Positions 16,113-24,610 of a DNA stretch of 64,000 nt are shown piece by piece. Each line of letters begins with the position of its first letter. Positions within the stretch are counted from its first letter, which is position 1. The notes beneath the pieces were generated by a model. It was not told where the DNA came from and ran no database searches. It worked only from the letters and a program-made list of their open reading frames with translations. The DNA is from JBECKX01 sp964468475 (lineage in GTDB: Bacteria; Zixibacteria; MSB-5A5; CAIYYT01), in the NCBI GenBank assembly GCA_964468475.1, contig CAYXUL010000006.1, forward strand, positions 1 through 64,000, read 5' to 3'. Both the position numbers and the translations under genes were made by a program.

Positions 16113-16964
16113 CTACTTTTTGGTGTATGGGCCGCCGGTCGTCACGGTGATCTTCAGCGGCGTTCGCAGGGCAAAGACCACGTCGGTTCCGGCACTATGC
16201 ACGATATCTTTCTTTCCCGAAGCCGCCGCAGCAGCTGTGCCTGCAGCCGCACCCGCGGCTGCACCGATCTCGGTGCCGCCTTTCTTGCCCGTCAGTTTGC
16301 CGATAACTCCGCCGACCACAGCACCGCCACCGATAAGACCTACCTCTTTCTTGGTGTGCGAGTCCTTCTTTTCAGAAATCGGGTAGGTATCAATGGTGTA
16401 CTCTTCACCCTTGCTGTTGGTTATGCTAACAATACTAAACGACAGCTCGGCGGGAGTCTTCAGATGTCCCGACTCCACAACTTTGTTGAGCACTCCCTTG
16501 ACCTTATCGCCGCGCTGGAACACGGTCTCACCGTCGGCGACGATCGGATCTTTTAGCTCGGCCGTGAAATTCTGTCCGGTGACGTTAATATCGGTGTCAA
16601 TTGAGTCAACCAGGGTGATCGCAACCAGCGTGCTCTCGGGCAAGCTGACGGTCTTGGTTGGCGGAGGAGTGTAGACTTCCGGTTTCTCCTGCTTTGGCTT
16701 CTGCTTGGTGTCGGCAACCTTCTTTTCAGCCGTCTTGCCCTCATCAGCTGGTTTGGATTTGGTATCGTTCGCTGTTGCTCCGGCATCGTTCTGCGTAGTG
16801 GTGCCCTCGTCGGCCATTGTCTCAGTATTCTGTGTCTCAGTATTCTGTGTCTCGGTATTCAGGTCATTCTTCGGTACGGCTGACTCGTCTGACGATTGCT
16901 TGGAGCAAGCGGCCAGCAGCGCCACGACGAAAATCAGCGTTACCAACAGTCTTAAGTTCTTCAT
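16113..16964 (-). CDS. Lipoprotein with glycine-zipper-like C-terminal segment (paralogue 1)
   Basis: 283 residues from ATG 16964, chosen because GAGGAG lies 7 bases upstream and the signal peptide then begins MKNLRLLVTLIFVV and ends in lipobox LLAAC. A disordered Thr/Glu/Lys-rich linker (about residues 25-110) includes three near-identical TETQN units. A beta-rich domain follows (TKTVSLPESTLVAITLVDSID...). Then comes a Gly/Ala-rich stretch (GLIGGGAVVGGVIGKL... AAAGAAAGTAAAAASG, about 215-255) like a glycine-zipper membrane-inserting segment, and a final strand. It is homologous to the next gene upstream over the whole region after the linker. Function unknown; an outer-membrane or periplasmic place is likely. 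Confidence 0.8.
   Translation of the reverse strand: MKNLRLLVTLIFVVALLAACSKQSSDESAVPKNDLNTETQNTETQNTETMADEGTTTQNDAGATANDTKSKPADEGKTAEKKVADTKQKPKQEKPEVYTPPPTKTVSLPESTLVAITLVDSIDTDINVTGQNFTAELKDPIVADGETVFQRGDKVKGVLNKVVESGHLKTPAELSFSIVSITNSKGEEYTIDTYPISEKKDSHTKKEVGLIGGGAVVGGVIGKLTGKKGGTEIGAAAGAAAGTAAAAASGKKDIVHSAGTDVVFALRTPLKITVTTGGPYTKK
16821..16865 (-). repeat. 15-base in-frame tandem repeat
   Basis: The unit CTCAGTATTCTGTGT (plus strand) occurs at 16821-16835 and 16836-16850, with a diverged third unit at 16851-16865. It encodes the TETQN repeats in the lipoprotein linker and keeps frame, so copy number could change without breaking the gene. Confidence 0.85.
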
Positions 16965-17169
16965 CTGCAGTCTCCTCGATTCTCCTATCCGCAATAATGT
17001 TATTTCGATGTTATAAGTGAAAAATCACGAGTCCAGGTACTTCCTTACTGAATCGGTCAGTCAACAGTAAATCTTTATTCGCTTGTTATACGCTGCGCAA
17101 GCAGGATTTATCTCGGGCTAAGTCCTTGAGTTTCCACCTGTTACTTTCAGTTGCAGCAATACACAGATA

Positions 17170-17197
17170 CGAAGAAAGCCCCGGTTATTTCGGGGCT
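17170..17197 (-). terminator. Rho-independent terminator of the second glycine-rich lipoprotein gene
   Basis: AGCCCCG (17177-17183) and CGGGGCT (17191-17197) form a 7-bp stem with a 7-base loop. On the minus strand it is followed by TTTCTTCG. It lies 47 bases past the stop codon at 17245. Confidence 0.75.
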
Positions 17198-17244
17198 CCC
17201 TCCAATTCTCCAATTCGAGAGCAGATTCGACGATATATCTCCCC

Positions 17245-17922
17245 CTACGCGGGTACGCGGATCGTGATCGGCGTGCGCAGATAGAAAGCAGCCTTGGTGC
17301 CCGGAGGATGCTCGATATCCTGCTTGCCCGTGGCCGCCGCCGCGGCAGCACCGGCAGCCGCTCCAGCAGCCATGCCGATTTCCGTGCCTCCTTTCTTGCC
17401 GGTGATCTTACCGATCGCACCTCCGATTATCGTGCCACCGCCAATCATCCCGACTTCCCTCTTGGTATGCGAGTCCTTCTTCTCGTGAATGGGATAGGCA
17501 TCGACATCCATCATTTCGCCATCCGGTCCTTCGATTGACACCAGGCTGATCGTCAACTCCGCCGGCGTTTTCAATCGTCCCGATTCCACAACCTGGTCAA
17601 GCTTACCAATCACTTTGGCTCCCGTTGCGAAGATGACCTTACCATTTGACATGGTTGGACTGGAGATCTCAGCATTGAATGTCGCCCCCGAGACATCCTT
17701 ATCTGTATCGACTGAATCAAGCAGCGCGATCTCGATGACTGTGCTCTCAGGTAGAGTCACCGAGCTGTACTGCATCTTCTGCTCTCCTTGCTGTCCTGAT
17801 TTCTGTTCTGTTTTCGCCCCCTGCTCTGACGAACTGCCTTCTTTAGCAGACCCACCCCCACCGCATGCGGTCAACACAAATGCTGAAACGATCAGCAATG
17901 CACTCAGTTTCTTCCAAACCAT
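17245..17922 (-). CDS. Lipoprotein with glycine-zipper-like C-terminal segment (paralogue 2)
   Basis: 225 residues. The signal peptide ends in lipobox LTAC followed by a run of four glycines, and GGAGG precedes ATG 17922. After a short Ser/Glu/Gln linker the protein aligns along its length with the neighbouring lipoprotein. Shared blocks are LPEST-IAL-DSVDTD, KV-G-LDQVVESGRLKTPAELTIS, YPI-EKKDSHTK-EVG and GGTEIG-AAGAAAG-AAAA-GK. The last two are nearly identical, so the genes are a tandem duplication. The Gly/Ala segment (about residues 165-205) resembles glycine-zipper domains of surface lipoproteins. Each gene has its own terminator, so they may be expressed separately. Confidence 0.8.
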   Translation of the reverse strand: MVWKKLSALLIVSAFVLTACGGGGSAKEGSSSEQGAKTEQKSGQQGEQKMQYSSVTLPESTVIEIALLDSVDTDKDVSGATFNAEISSPTMSNGKVIFATGAKVIGKLDQVVESGRLKTPAELTISLVSIEGPDGEMMDVDAYPIHEKKDSHTKREVGMIGGGTIIGGAIGKITGKKGGTEIGMAAGAAAGAAAAAATGKQDIEHPPGTKAAFYLRTPITIRVPA

Positions 17923-17988
17923 ATTCCCTCCGATTTGTGGTTTCAGTTCAGGTTCCGGGGCCTGATTTGTACGCCGAAGGTGCTTTAT

Positions 17989-18591
17989 CTAAGGTGTATT
18001 CTGCAAGACTCTGCGATCGATTTTCCAGCGGCCGGCCAGCTCATCCGCTTTAGCGGCGCCAACCAACTCCTCGGTGATCTGCAAAGCGAAGGTTAACGCG
18101 GATCCGGGACCGGTCGCAGTGATAATATTATCGTCTACCGTGACCCTCTCTGCGGTAACGGTTGCTCCGCCCGCCCTTAGTTTGTCATTGAAGCTGGGAT
18201 CCCCGGTGGCGCGGCGACCGTCAAGAATACCGGCAGCTTCGGCGAGGACATGGCTCGGAGATGCACAGATGGCAGCAATCAACCTGCCTTTACGATCCTG
18301 CTTGTGAAGCATCTCCTTCACAGTAACACTTGCGGCCAACGCCTCGGCGTTCCTTCTACCGCCGGGTAGGACGATAACATCGAACTCTCCCTTGGCTTGC
18401 TCTAAATTTGTGTGTGTCACCAGCGTTGTTCCATAGGCACCTTTGACGGTGCCATCGCCCAGGCCGGCAATTGTAACATCAACTCCGGCACGGGTAAGCA
18501 CATCGATCGGCGTGACAGCTTCAATGTCTTCGAAACCGTCTGCCAGGATGACCAGTGCTTTCTTTTTTTCCGCTTTGTTGCCTGCATTCAT
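17989..18591 (-). CDS. DJ-1/PfpI family protein
   Basis: 200 residues. The DJ-1 subfamily is shown by ALVILADGFEDIEAVTPIDVLTRAGVDV (conserved Glu in FEDIE) and by the nucleophile elbow AAICASP with the reactive Cys. The conserved GGR-NAE region and the C-terminal TATGPGSALTFAL complete the pattern. Members are described as glyoxalases, deglycases or redox sensors; which applies here is unknown. GGAGG precedes ATG 18591 on the minus strand. It lies between the lipoprotein pair and the EamA exporter, on the same strand. Confidence 0.9.
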   Translation of the reverse strand: MNAGNKAEKKKALVILADGFEDIEAVTPIDVLTRAGVDVTIAGLGDGTVKGAYGTTLVTHTNLEQAKGEFDVIVLPGGRRNAEALAASVTVKEMLHKQDRKGRLIAAICASPSHVLAEAAGILDGRRATGDPSFNDKLRAGGATVTAERVTVDDNIITATGPGSALTFALQITEELVGAAKADELAGRWKIDRRVLQNTP

Positions 18592-18713
18592 ATTTCCTCC
18601 CTCAAGTTTCTATTTAACGGGGAAGCGCAATTATGCAGCAGTTATACGACAATCTGCCTCAGACCCTTTGTCAGGTTCAATCGAAGTTGTGGAAGATTAA
18701 AGCTGGATGTTGA

Positions 18714-19691
18714 CTATTCAGTCTCGCAGGCAGGCTCGCCGTCCAGCTCACTGAGACGTCTCCCAGTCGGTCGCGGTTTTGTCTCAAGCCTTTGTCTCGC
18801 TTTGGCTTTGGTGATCAGGATAACAGCCGAGATAATTACCAGCGCCGCCACCAAGGCCTGTGCTGAGAGCTGCTCACCAGCCAGCAGCCAACCTAAGAAA
18901 ACGGCAATCACCGGATTGACGAATGCATACGTCCCCGCCAGTGCCGGGGTGGAAACCCTCAACAGCCAGACATAGCAAACGTATGCGGTACTCCCTACTG
19001 TGATCAGGTACAGCACTGCCAGCACCGATTTGAGAGAAAACGCTGCCAGGTTTACCATACTCCACTCCCCTATCAAACCCGCAACCAGCACCAGGGTCAC
19101 TCCACCGAAGAGCATTTGCAGGGCCACCCCCAGCAGTTTGTAGTTCGGCGACGGCAAATGCCGCGACAATATCGAACCGGTGGCCCAGAACATGGTTGCA
19201 AACAGCAGGGCGACGGCGCCAATCATATTCAGCCCTTCATAGTTGCCGAACTCCATTGGGCCAATCAATATCACGATACCGAGGAAGCCCACAGCCAGAC
19301 CGACAAAAGTGAGTGCGTTCGGACGCATGCCGGAAGGTCGCAGCCAGTCAAACAGTACCAGCCAGAACGGCACCGCCGCAATCATCAGAGCCGTCAACCC
19401 GGAGGGCACAAACTGCTCCGCCCAGGTCACCACCCCGGTGCCGCCAACAATCATCAGGATGCCGGGAATTGCGGAGCCACGAACTTCGCTACGAGTGGAT
19501 TTGGCTTTGCCGCGCCACGCACAAAACGCATAAAGAAGTGACCCACCGAGAATGAAGCGTACGCCGCTACTGAACAGCGGTGGAATCGTCTCGATCGCGA
19601 ACCGAATCGCCAGGTAAGTCGAACCCCAGATAAGGTAGATGGCCGCGAATCCCATAACGAGCCGCAGTCTGGAGACCTGAGCCTCAGTCAT
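18714..19691 (-). CDS. EamA/DMT family transporter
   Basis: 325 residues with ten hydrophobic segments arranged as two five-helix repeats. The first begins FAAIYLIWGSTYLAIRFAIETIPP, typical of EamA (RhaT/YdcZ-like) exporters. Such inner-membrane carriers often export amino acids or metabolites by proton exchange. Its start overlaps the stop of the Lrp-type regulator by 8 bases, so both are in one operon. Amino-acid export controlled by an Lrp-type sensor is a reasonable inference. Confidence 0.9.
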   Translation of the reverse strand: MTEAQVSRLRLVMGFAAIYLIWGSTYLAIRFAIETIPPLFSSGVRFILGGSLLYAFCAWRGKAKSTRSEVRGSAIPGILMIVGGTGVVTWAEQFVPSGLTALMIAAVPFWLVLFDWLRPSGMRPNALTFVGLAVGFLGIVILIGPMEFGNYEGLNMIGAVALLFATMFWATGSILSRHLPSPNYKLLGVALQMLFGGVTLVLVAGLIGEWSMVNLAAFSLKSVLAVLYLITVGSTAYVCYVWLLRVSTPALAGTYAFVNPVIAVFLGWLLAGEQLSAQALVAALVIISAVILITKAKARQRLETKPRPTGRRLSELDGEPACETE

Positions 19692-20163
19692 CTATCACGT
19701 CCCCGGCTGTTGGCGGCACCGGAAATTTGAGCGTCTCCTTGAATGATTCCAGCACCACGACAGTACGCGTGGAGGTCACAGATGAGACCTTACCGAGCTT
19801 CTCGCGCAGGAACCGCCCCAATGCCTCTGTGTTCTTCACTCTTACTTTGACCAGATAACAGTCTTCGCCGGCGATGTTGTGAACTTCAAGAATCTCGGGG
19901 ATCGCAGCTAATTCTTTTGCCGTCCTGCAGGCACGAACTTCCTCATCGGCCTTGACGAATATGAACGCTACCTGTCCCAGCCCCAGCGCTTGCGGATCTA
20001 GCCGTACGCTGTAACCGGTGATCAGCCCACGCTGCACCAGTTTCTTGATCCGTTCCGCCGTCGCTGAGGGAACAATGCCGATTTCTTTGGCGATCTCGGA
20101 ATTTGGCGTGCGGGCATCTTCTTGCAGGATTTCAATTATTTTCCGGTCAATTTCGTCGATCAT
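19684..20163 (-). CDS. Lrp/AsnC family transcriptional regulator
   Basis: 159 residues. N-terminal winged helix-turn-helix (IDRKIIEILQEDARTPNSEIAKEIG then SATAERIKKLVQRGLITGY), followed by the RAM ligand-binding domain with VHNIAGEDCYLVKVRVKN and the strand TRTVVVLESFKET. Lrp/AsnC proteins form octamers that sense amino acids. It is the first gene of an operon with an EamA exporter. Two CTAATAC repeats just upstream (20184-20206) may be its own operator. Confidence 0.92.
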   Translation of the reverse strand: MIDEIDRKIIEILQEDARTPNSEIAKEIGIVPSATAERIKKLVQRGLITGYSVRLDPQALGLGQVAFIFVKADEEVRACRTAKELAAIPEILEVHNIAGEDCYLVKVRVKNTEALGRFLREKLGKVSSVTSTRTVVVLESFKETLKFPVPPTAGDVIDD

Positions 20164-20183
20164 TCGAAATATCTCCCAATTGA

Positions 20184-20206
20184 CTAATACTATATTCTGC
20201 TAATAC
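20184..20206. promoter_or_regulatory. Direct repeats upstream of the Lrp-type regulator (possible operator)
   Basis: CTAATAC occurs at 20184-20190 and 20200-20206, 16 bases apart, 21-43 bases before the regulator's start codon. The surrounding 20164-20602 region (439 bases, no gene) is AT-rich here, with TATATATA next to the second copy. Lrp/AsnC proteins usually autoregulate by binding close to their promoter. The assignment is inference. Confidence 0.35.
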
Positions 20207-20500
20207 GATATATATAAGTATAAAGTTCTGTCAAATTCGTCAATCATAAAATTTATTTCGTGAACTGAATTTAAGCTTAGGCAAATCAGACACCTGCCGC
20301 AAACGTAAGTAAAGCGATGGCAAAAACTTAGAGTGAACGAGTTTGATTTCGGAGATAATTCAAGCGCGGCTCAGTTCTGACCGATGAATCACTGTAGAGC
20401 GCGGCGCAATGCGGCAGTGCAGATATCGATAGCGCGGAAAAGTTATTATAAGACTTGCCGTTACCATGCGCGGCGTGAGTGGATAGATTGTGAAAATCTG

Positions 20501-20529
20501 TTACAAGGATGAAGAAATTTGAGTATAAT
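20501..20529 (+). promoter_or_regulatory. Sigma-70-type promoter of the YqjD/YqjE-like pair
   Basis: TTACAA (20501-20506) and TATAAT (20524-20529) are separated by exactly 17 bases and point at the gene starting at 20603, giving a leader of about 65 bases. Confidence 0.65.
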
Positions 20530-20602
20530 ATGTGGGAATGTCAACTTTGATCGGATTGACCCAGGTTCAATTCGATCTTCCACTCACAAACGGAGGGAAT
20601 AA

Positions 20603-20914
20603 ATGGCTGACTCAAGTGAAGATACCAGGGTACGTGACGCTTTAGAATTGCTCAATAGCGTCGCCAAAGATAAGAAGAGCGAATTACAGAACATGGTGCA
20701 GAACAAGTACGGGGATCTCAAGTCGGCAATCGGCAGCTGGGGTGACAAGATCCAGCACGACGCTAATCAGTTCTACCAGAAAGGCCGCGACACGACTACC
20801 GCTATGGCCAGCGATCTGGACAAGAGCGTCCATGAAAGTCCCTGGGCGTTTATTGGCGGCGCTGCACTCGGAAGCCTCATCATCGGATATTTGCTCGGTC
20901 GTTCGCAGAAGTAA
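20603..20914 (+). CDS. DUF883/YqjD-like small membrane-anchored protein
   Basis: 103 residues. GGAGG (20592-20596) precedes ATG 20603. A long amphipathic, probably coiled-coil region (about residues 8-72) ends in a C-terminal membrane segment ESPWAFIGGAALGSLIIGYLLGRS. The HESPW-x3-GGA-G and C-terminal GR-S words are characteristic of the YqjD/ElaB family (DUF883), whose E. coli members are inner-membrane proteins that bind ribosomes in stationary phase. A good sigma-70 promoter lies upstream. It pairs with the next gene as yqjD pairs with yqjE. Confidence 0.85.
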   Translation: MADSSEDTRVRDALELLNSVAKDKKSELQNMVQNKYGDLKSAIGSWGDKIQHDANQFYQKGRDTTTAMASDLDKSVHESPWAFIGGAALGSLIIGYLLGRSQK

Positions 20915-21004
20915 ACCGGATTACAGCCGACACTCTAGAATGGATACAGAGCCTGGTCGGACGAAGGCTAAATATCGGCAATTCAAACCGATTTCGAGGC
21001 ATTA

Positions 21005-21370
21005 GTGCAGAAATTTGTAAAGCAGTTGCTGCGGATTCTGATCGGCAGGTACGTGGATACTCAACTTGACCTGATCAAGATAGAAGCGGCAACTCAGTAC
21101 GTAAAATCGGTCGACCACATCCGGCGGATCATCATCGTTCTGGCAGTCAGGCTGTTTTTGATCGTTATCCTCGCTGGAGGCTTGATTCTGCTGCCGCTGG
21201 CGCTCTGCTTCTTCATGCCCTGGACCGATCAAACCAGGGCAATTGTCGCGATTTGCTTCGCAGCAGCCTATATTGTCATCCCCCTCATCGCGCTGAAGAT
21301 TGCACACTCGGAGCGCTTGTGGATGAGACTGTCCCGCGCCAACGAATTAGTGCGCAAGGTAACCAAGTAG
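21005..21370 (+). CDS. YqjE-like membrane protein (holin superfamily III/DUF1469 type)
   Basis: 121 residues from GTG 21005. N-terminal amphipathic helix, two membrane segments (IIIVLAVRLFLIVILAGGLILLP and AIVAICFAAAYIVIPLIAL) and a basic C-terminus. The size, two-helix topology and position after a YqjD-like gene match YqjE/DUF1469. No catalytic motif is seen. The family call rests largely on topology and synteny. Confidence 0.65.
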   Translation: MQKFVKQLLRILIGRYVDTQLDLIKIEAATQYVKSVDHIRRIIIVLAVRLFLIVILAGGLILLPLALCFFMPWTDQTRAIVAICFAAAYIVIPLIALKIAHSERLWMRLSRANELVRKVTK

Positions 21371-21446
21371 GTACACTCCGAGCACGCAATTACCCGCTGC
21401 AACCACTCGTTAGGCTGAACACGCAATCAGGGGCACACCAGGTGAA

Positions 21447-21475
21447 GAGCGAGAAGATTCATGATCTTCCCGCTC
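21447..21475 (+). terminator. Imperfect hairpin after the YqjD/YqjE-like pair
   Basis: GAGCGAGAAGAT (21447-21458) pairs with ATCTTCCCGCTC (21464-21475) with one mismatch and a 5-base loop. What follows is AT-rich (AATTACGTAATTATTT) rather than a clean U-tract, so termination is plausible but not sure. It is the only feature I see in the 301 bases between 21371 and 21671. Confidence 0.45.
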
Positions 21476-21671
21476 AATTACGTAATTATTTCAAGATCAA
21501 GATTAGAGACAGGATCGCTCAAAGATTGCCGCCCAGGAAAGGTGCCGAAAAAACCCTTGCTGTCCCGGCGACTTTGTCGCTTTTTCGCTTTGATCTAAGA
21601 TAGACATTTATAATCGCCAATTGAGTCTCATAATTCGGCTCTAAGCGACCCAGCAGCCATGGAGGAAGCGT

Positions 21672-23780
21672 ATGCCCCGGTCAAGCAAACCAAAGCAGGC
21701 AGCCACTAAATCACGCAAACGATCAACTGCGAAACGAGGCTCGACAAAGAAACGCGCTGCGAAGGTGAAAGTTAAGTCAAGTAAAACCAATCCTGCCAAA
21801 GTCGCCGCCGGATCGATCTCCTCTCTCCTCCATGAAAATCGACTGTTCCCGCCACCGAAAGAATTCAGCAAAACCGCCCTTATCGGATCGGCCAGCAAGC
21901 TGCAGGCACTGCAGCGTAAAGCTGCCAGGGATCCGGTAAAATTCTGGGAGGAACAAGCCAGAGAACTGGTCTGGTTCAAACCGTGGCGGGAAGCACTGAA
22001 GTGGAAACATCCTCATGCCAAATGGTTCGTTGGCGGCAAGATCAATGCCTCCTACAATTGCCTCGACCGCCATATGGATACCTGGCGTCGCAACAAAGCC
22101 GCCCTGATCTGGGAAAGCGAGCAGGGCGAGGTCAAGACACTCACCTATCAGGCGTTGCTGTCACAAGTATGCAAGTTTGCTAATGTGCTCAAGTCGCTGG
22201 GCATCAAGAAAGGTGATGTTGTCGCTATCTACATGGGGATGATCCCCGAGGCCGTCATCGCGATGCTCTCCTGTGCCCGTATCGGCGCAACCCACAACGT
22301 TGTTTTCGGCGGTTTTTCCTCCGAGGCGCTACAGGAACGTATCAACGACTCCGCCGCCAAAGCGGTCATAACTCAGGACGGCGCCTATCGGCGCGGGCAG
22401 GTAATTCGACTCAAAGATGCAGTCGATGAAGCACTCAAGAATGCTCCTACTGTCGAAAACGTTATCGTCTACAAGCGGGCAAATATGGAAGTCAATATGG
22501 AGGTGGGGCGTGACCACTGGTGGCATGAGCGCATGGAAATTCCCTCGACTCCCTGCGAGGCTGTGCCGCTTGATAGTGAACATCCACTCTACATCCTCTA
22601 TACCTCCGGCTCGACCGCAAAGCCGAAAGGTATCCTTCATACGACCGGCGGGTACATGACTCAGGTCGCTTATACCACGAAGCTGGTATTCGACCTTCGC
22701 GACAAAGATCTCTATTTCTGTATGGCCGATATCGGCTGGGTCACCGGACACAGCTACGTTGTCTATGGACCCCTGGCCAATGGTGTTTCGGTCTTCATGT
22801 ATGAAGGTGCCCCCAACTACCCTGCTCCCGACCGTCCGTGGGCGATGATCGAAAAGCACCGCATAAATGTCTTCTACACGGCCCCTACCGCCATACGCGG
22901 TTTTATGCGGTCAGGCGAGCAGCACCCGGCGCAGCACGATCTTTCCTCACTGCGCTTGCTGGGCTCGGTGGGCGAACCTATCAATCCCGAGGCGTGGATG
23001 TGGTACCACACGCTAATTGGCGGCAGAAGCTGTCCCATTGTTGATACCTGGTGGCAAACTGAAACGGGATCGATCATGATCTCGCCGGTGCCGGGCGCCA
23101 CCAAGCTCAAACCCGGCTCCTGCACGATGCCCTTGCCCGGCATTATGGCAGATGTAGTGCGCAAGGACGGCACCAGCTGCAACGCCAATGAGGGTGGATT
23201 GCTGGTTATCAAACACCCCTGGCCGGCGATGTTGCGCACGATTTATGGTGATGACAAGCGCTACAAAGAGACCTACTGGAAAGATTTCCCGCCGACCTCT
23301 GACAGACCCGGCTACTATCTCGCTGGTGATGGCGCTCGCAAAGATAAAGACGGCTACTTCTGGGTGATGGGCCGCATCGATGACGTGGTCAACATCAGCG
23401 GCCACAGATTGGGCACCGCAGAGGTCGAAAGCGCACTCGTCTCTCACAAGACGGTTGCGGAAGCGGCTGTTGTCGCCCGCCCGGATGAGCTGAAAGGCGC
23501 TGCCCTGGTCGCATTTGTGACACTTAAGAGCAAAGTCGGAAAAGAGCAGTCATTCCTCGAAGAACTCAAGCGCACCCTCCGCGAACATGTCATGAAAGAA
23601 ATCGGGCACATCGCCAAAATCGACGAGATTCGTTTTGCTGACGCTCTCCCCAAAACCCGATCCGGCAAAATCATGCGCCGCCTGCTGCGCGAAATAGCGC
23701 AAGGCGAGCAAATCACCGGCGATACAACAACGCTGGAGGACTTTTCAATTCTGGAGAAATTGCGCGAAGATGAAGAGTAG
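21672..23780 (+). CDS. acs: Acetyl-CoA synthetase with a basic, histone-like N-terminal tail
   Basis: 702 residues. Makes acetyl-CoA from acetate, ATP and CoA. ANL-superfamily motifs are complete: YTSGSTAKPKGILHTTGGY (P-loop), the DTWWQTETG adenylate motif, AGDGARKDKDGYFWVMGRIDDVVNISGHRLGTAE (hinge) and the C-terminal PKTRSGKIMRR, whose Lys666 is the usual acetylation-control site. GGAGGAAG just before ATG 21672 supports this start, which adds about 43 residues rich in Lys, Arg, Ser and Ala before the normal Acs N-terminus. The tail looks like a histone H1/HU-type extension or disordered nucleic-acid-binding region. A simple GGAGG leader and no neighbouring pta/ackA suggest a single gene unit. 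Confidence 0.95.
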   Translation: MPRSSKPKQAATKSRKRSTAKRGSTKKRAAKVKVKSSKTNPAKVAAGSISSLLHENRLFPPPKEFSKTALIGSASKLQALQRKAARDPVKFWEEQARELVWFKPWREALKWKHPHAKWFVGGKINASYNCLDRHMDTWRRNKAALIWESEQGEVKTLTYQALLSQVCKFANVLKSLGIKKGDVVAIYMGMIPEAVIAMLSCARIGATHNVVFGGFSSEALQERINDSAAKAVITQDGAYRRGQVIRLKDAVDEALKNAPTVENVIVYKRANMEVNMEVGRDHWWHERMEIPSTPCEAVPLDSEHPLYILYTSGSTAKPKGILHTTGGYMTQVAYTTKLVFDLRDKDLYFCMADIGWVTGHSYVVYGPLANGVSVFMYEGAPNYPAPDRPWAMIEKHRINVFYTAPTAIRGFMRSGEQHPAQHDLSSLRLLGSVGEPINPEAWMWYHTLIGGRSCPIVDTWWQTETGSIMISPVPGATKLKPGSCTMPLPGIMADVVRKDGTSCNANEGGLLVIKHPWPAMLRTIYGDDKRYKETYWKDFPPTSDRPGYYLAGDGARKDKDGYFWVMGRIDDVVNISGHRLGTAEVESALVSHKTVAEAAVVARPDELKGAALVAFVTLKSKVGKEQSFLEELKRTLREHVMKEIGHIAKIDEIRFADALPKTRSGKIMRRLLREIAQGEQITGDTTTLEDFSILEKLREDEE

Positions 23781-23792
23781 CCGCTGAGGATC

Positions 23793-24389
23793 CTAGGTCT
23801 CACCCAGGTAGCGCAGGCCTTTCGGCGCGAGCAGCTTCTCGGAAGCGAAGGTGTTGAAGTAGAGCCGAACCGGTTGTTCGAGATCATCGTATTGGATCAG
23901 GTAGACGTCAAGCACCCCCTGCCCTGATCCTAATAAGCCCGGATTGCTTTCAAAGGGACAACAAGTGCCCTGCCGCGAGTATGAAATCGGGTTGTCTCCC
24001 GGATCAAGAAGGGCATTCAGGTAGCGATAGATAGCAAGACCGCCATTGGGGAAACCACCGCCTATTTTGATCGGGTTCTCGAAAGAGTAACCGTAGGTCG
24101 AATCGGCTGAAACTGCGTCAAGTTGTGTGTACGGCGGCGCGCCTGATTGCCGATAAAACTGCTGCGGGGTGCCGGTGACATCGGGCAATTCCGGCGACGC
24201 GGCCCGCACCGGAGACGTCAAAACCGGGTTGGTAGTGGTATCAGCCGCGACAGTCGTGGAACTACTGTCAACTTCCCGTGAGACGAAGCAGCCGCTAGAA
24301 CAGACGGCGGCCACGATCACGAACATAGCCAACAGTATGCTACTTGCTCGGACTGATTCCCTTACGTTTTGCACCGGTGAAACCGACAT
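23793..24389 (-). CDS. Hypothetical lipoprotein
   Basis: 198 residues from ATG 24389, chosen over the longer frame (24512) because GGGAGG lies 6 bases upstream. The signal peptide (SSILLAMFVIVAAVCSSGC) ends in a lipobox-like SSGC. The mature part has a Thr/Ser-rich linker, then a beta-rich domain: the segment GYSFENPIKIGGGFPNGGLAIYRYLNALLDP, a Cys pair (GTCCPFES), and VLDVYLIQYDDLEQPVRLYFNTF. Those last strands look like a 2-to-3-stranded binding domain. No known family recognised. It converges on acs with 12 bases between stops. Confidence 0.75.
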   Translation of the reverse strand: MSVSPVQNVRESVRASSILLAMFVIVAAVCSSGCFVSREVDSSSTTVAADTTTNPVLTSPVRAASPELPDVTGTPQQFYRQSGAPPYTQLDAVSADSTYGYSFENPIKIGGGFPNGGLAIYRYLNALLDPGDNPISYSRQGTCCPFESNPGLLGSGQGVLDVYLIQYDDLEQPVRLYFNTFASEKLLAPKGLRYLGET

Positions 24390-24610
24390 GATTATCCTCC
24401 CTGAACAAGATAATCCATCTAGTATAAAAGACGAGAAGAAGTTCCATTCTGTGAAACCGGAGTCGCTCAATATTAGGCACTTTGCCAATGATGGAGTTTT
24501 TGTATTGACCATAGCACAATTTTCTGCTTTATTTTTAGGCTAAACGTCTCGCACCAGGCGTTTAATACTCTCGACCGTCTGGTAAGACATAATTCACGGA
24601 TACCTGTACT

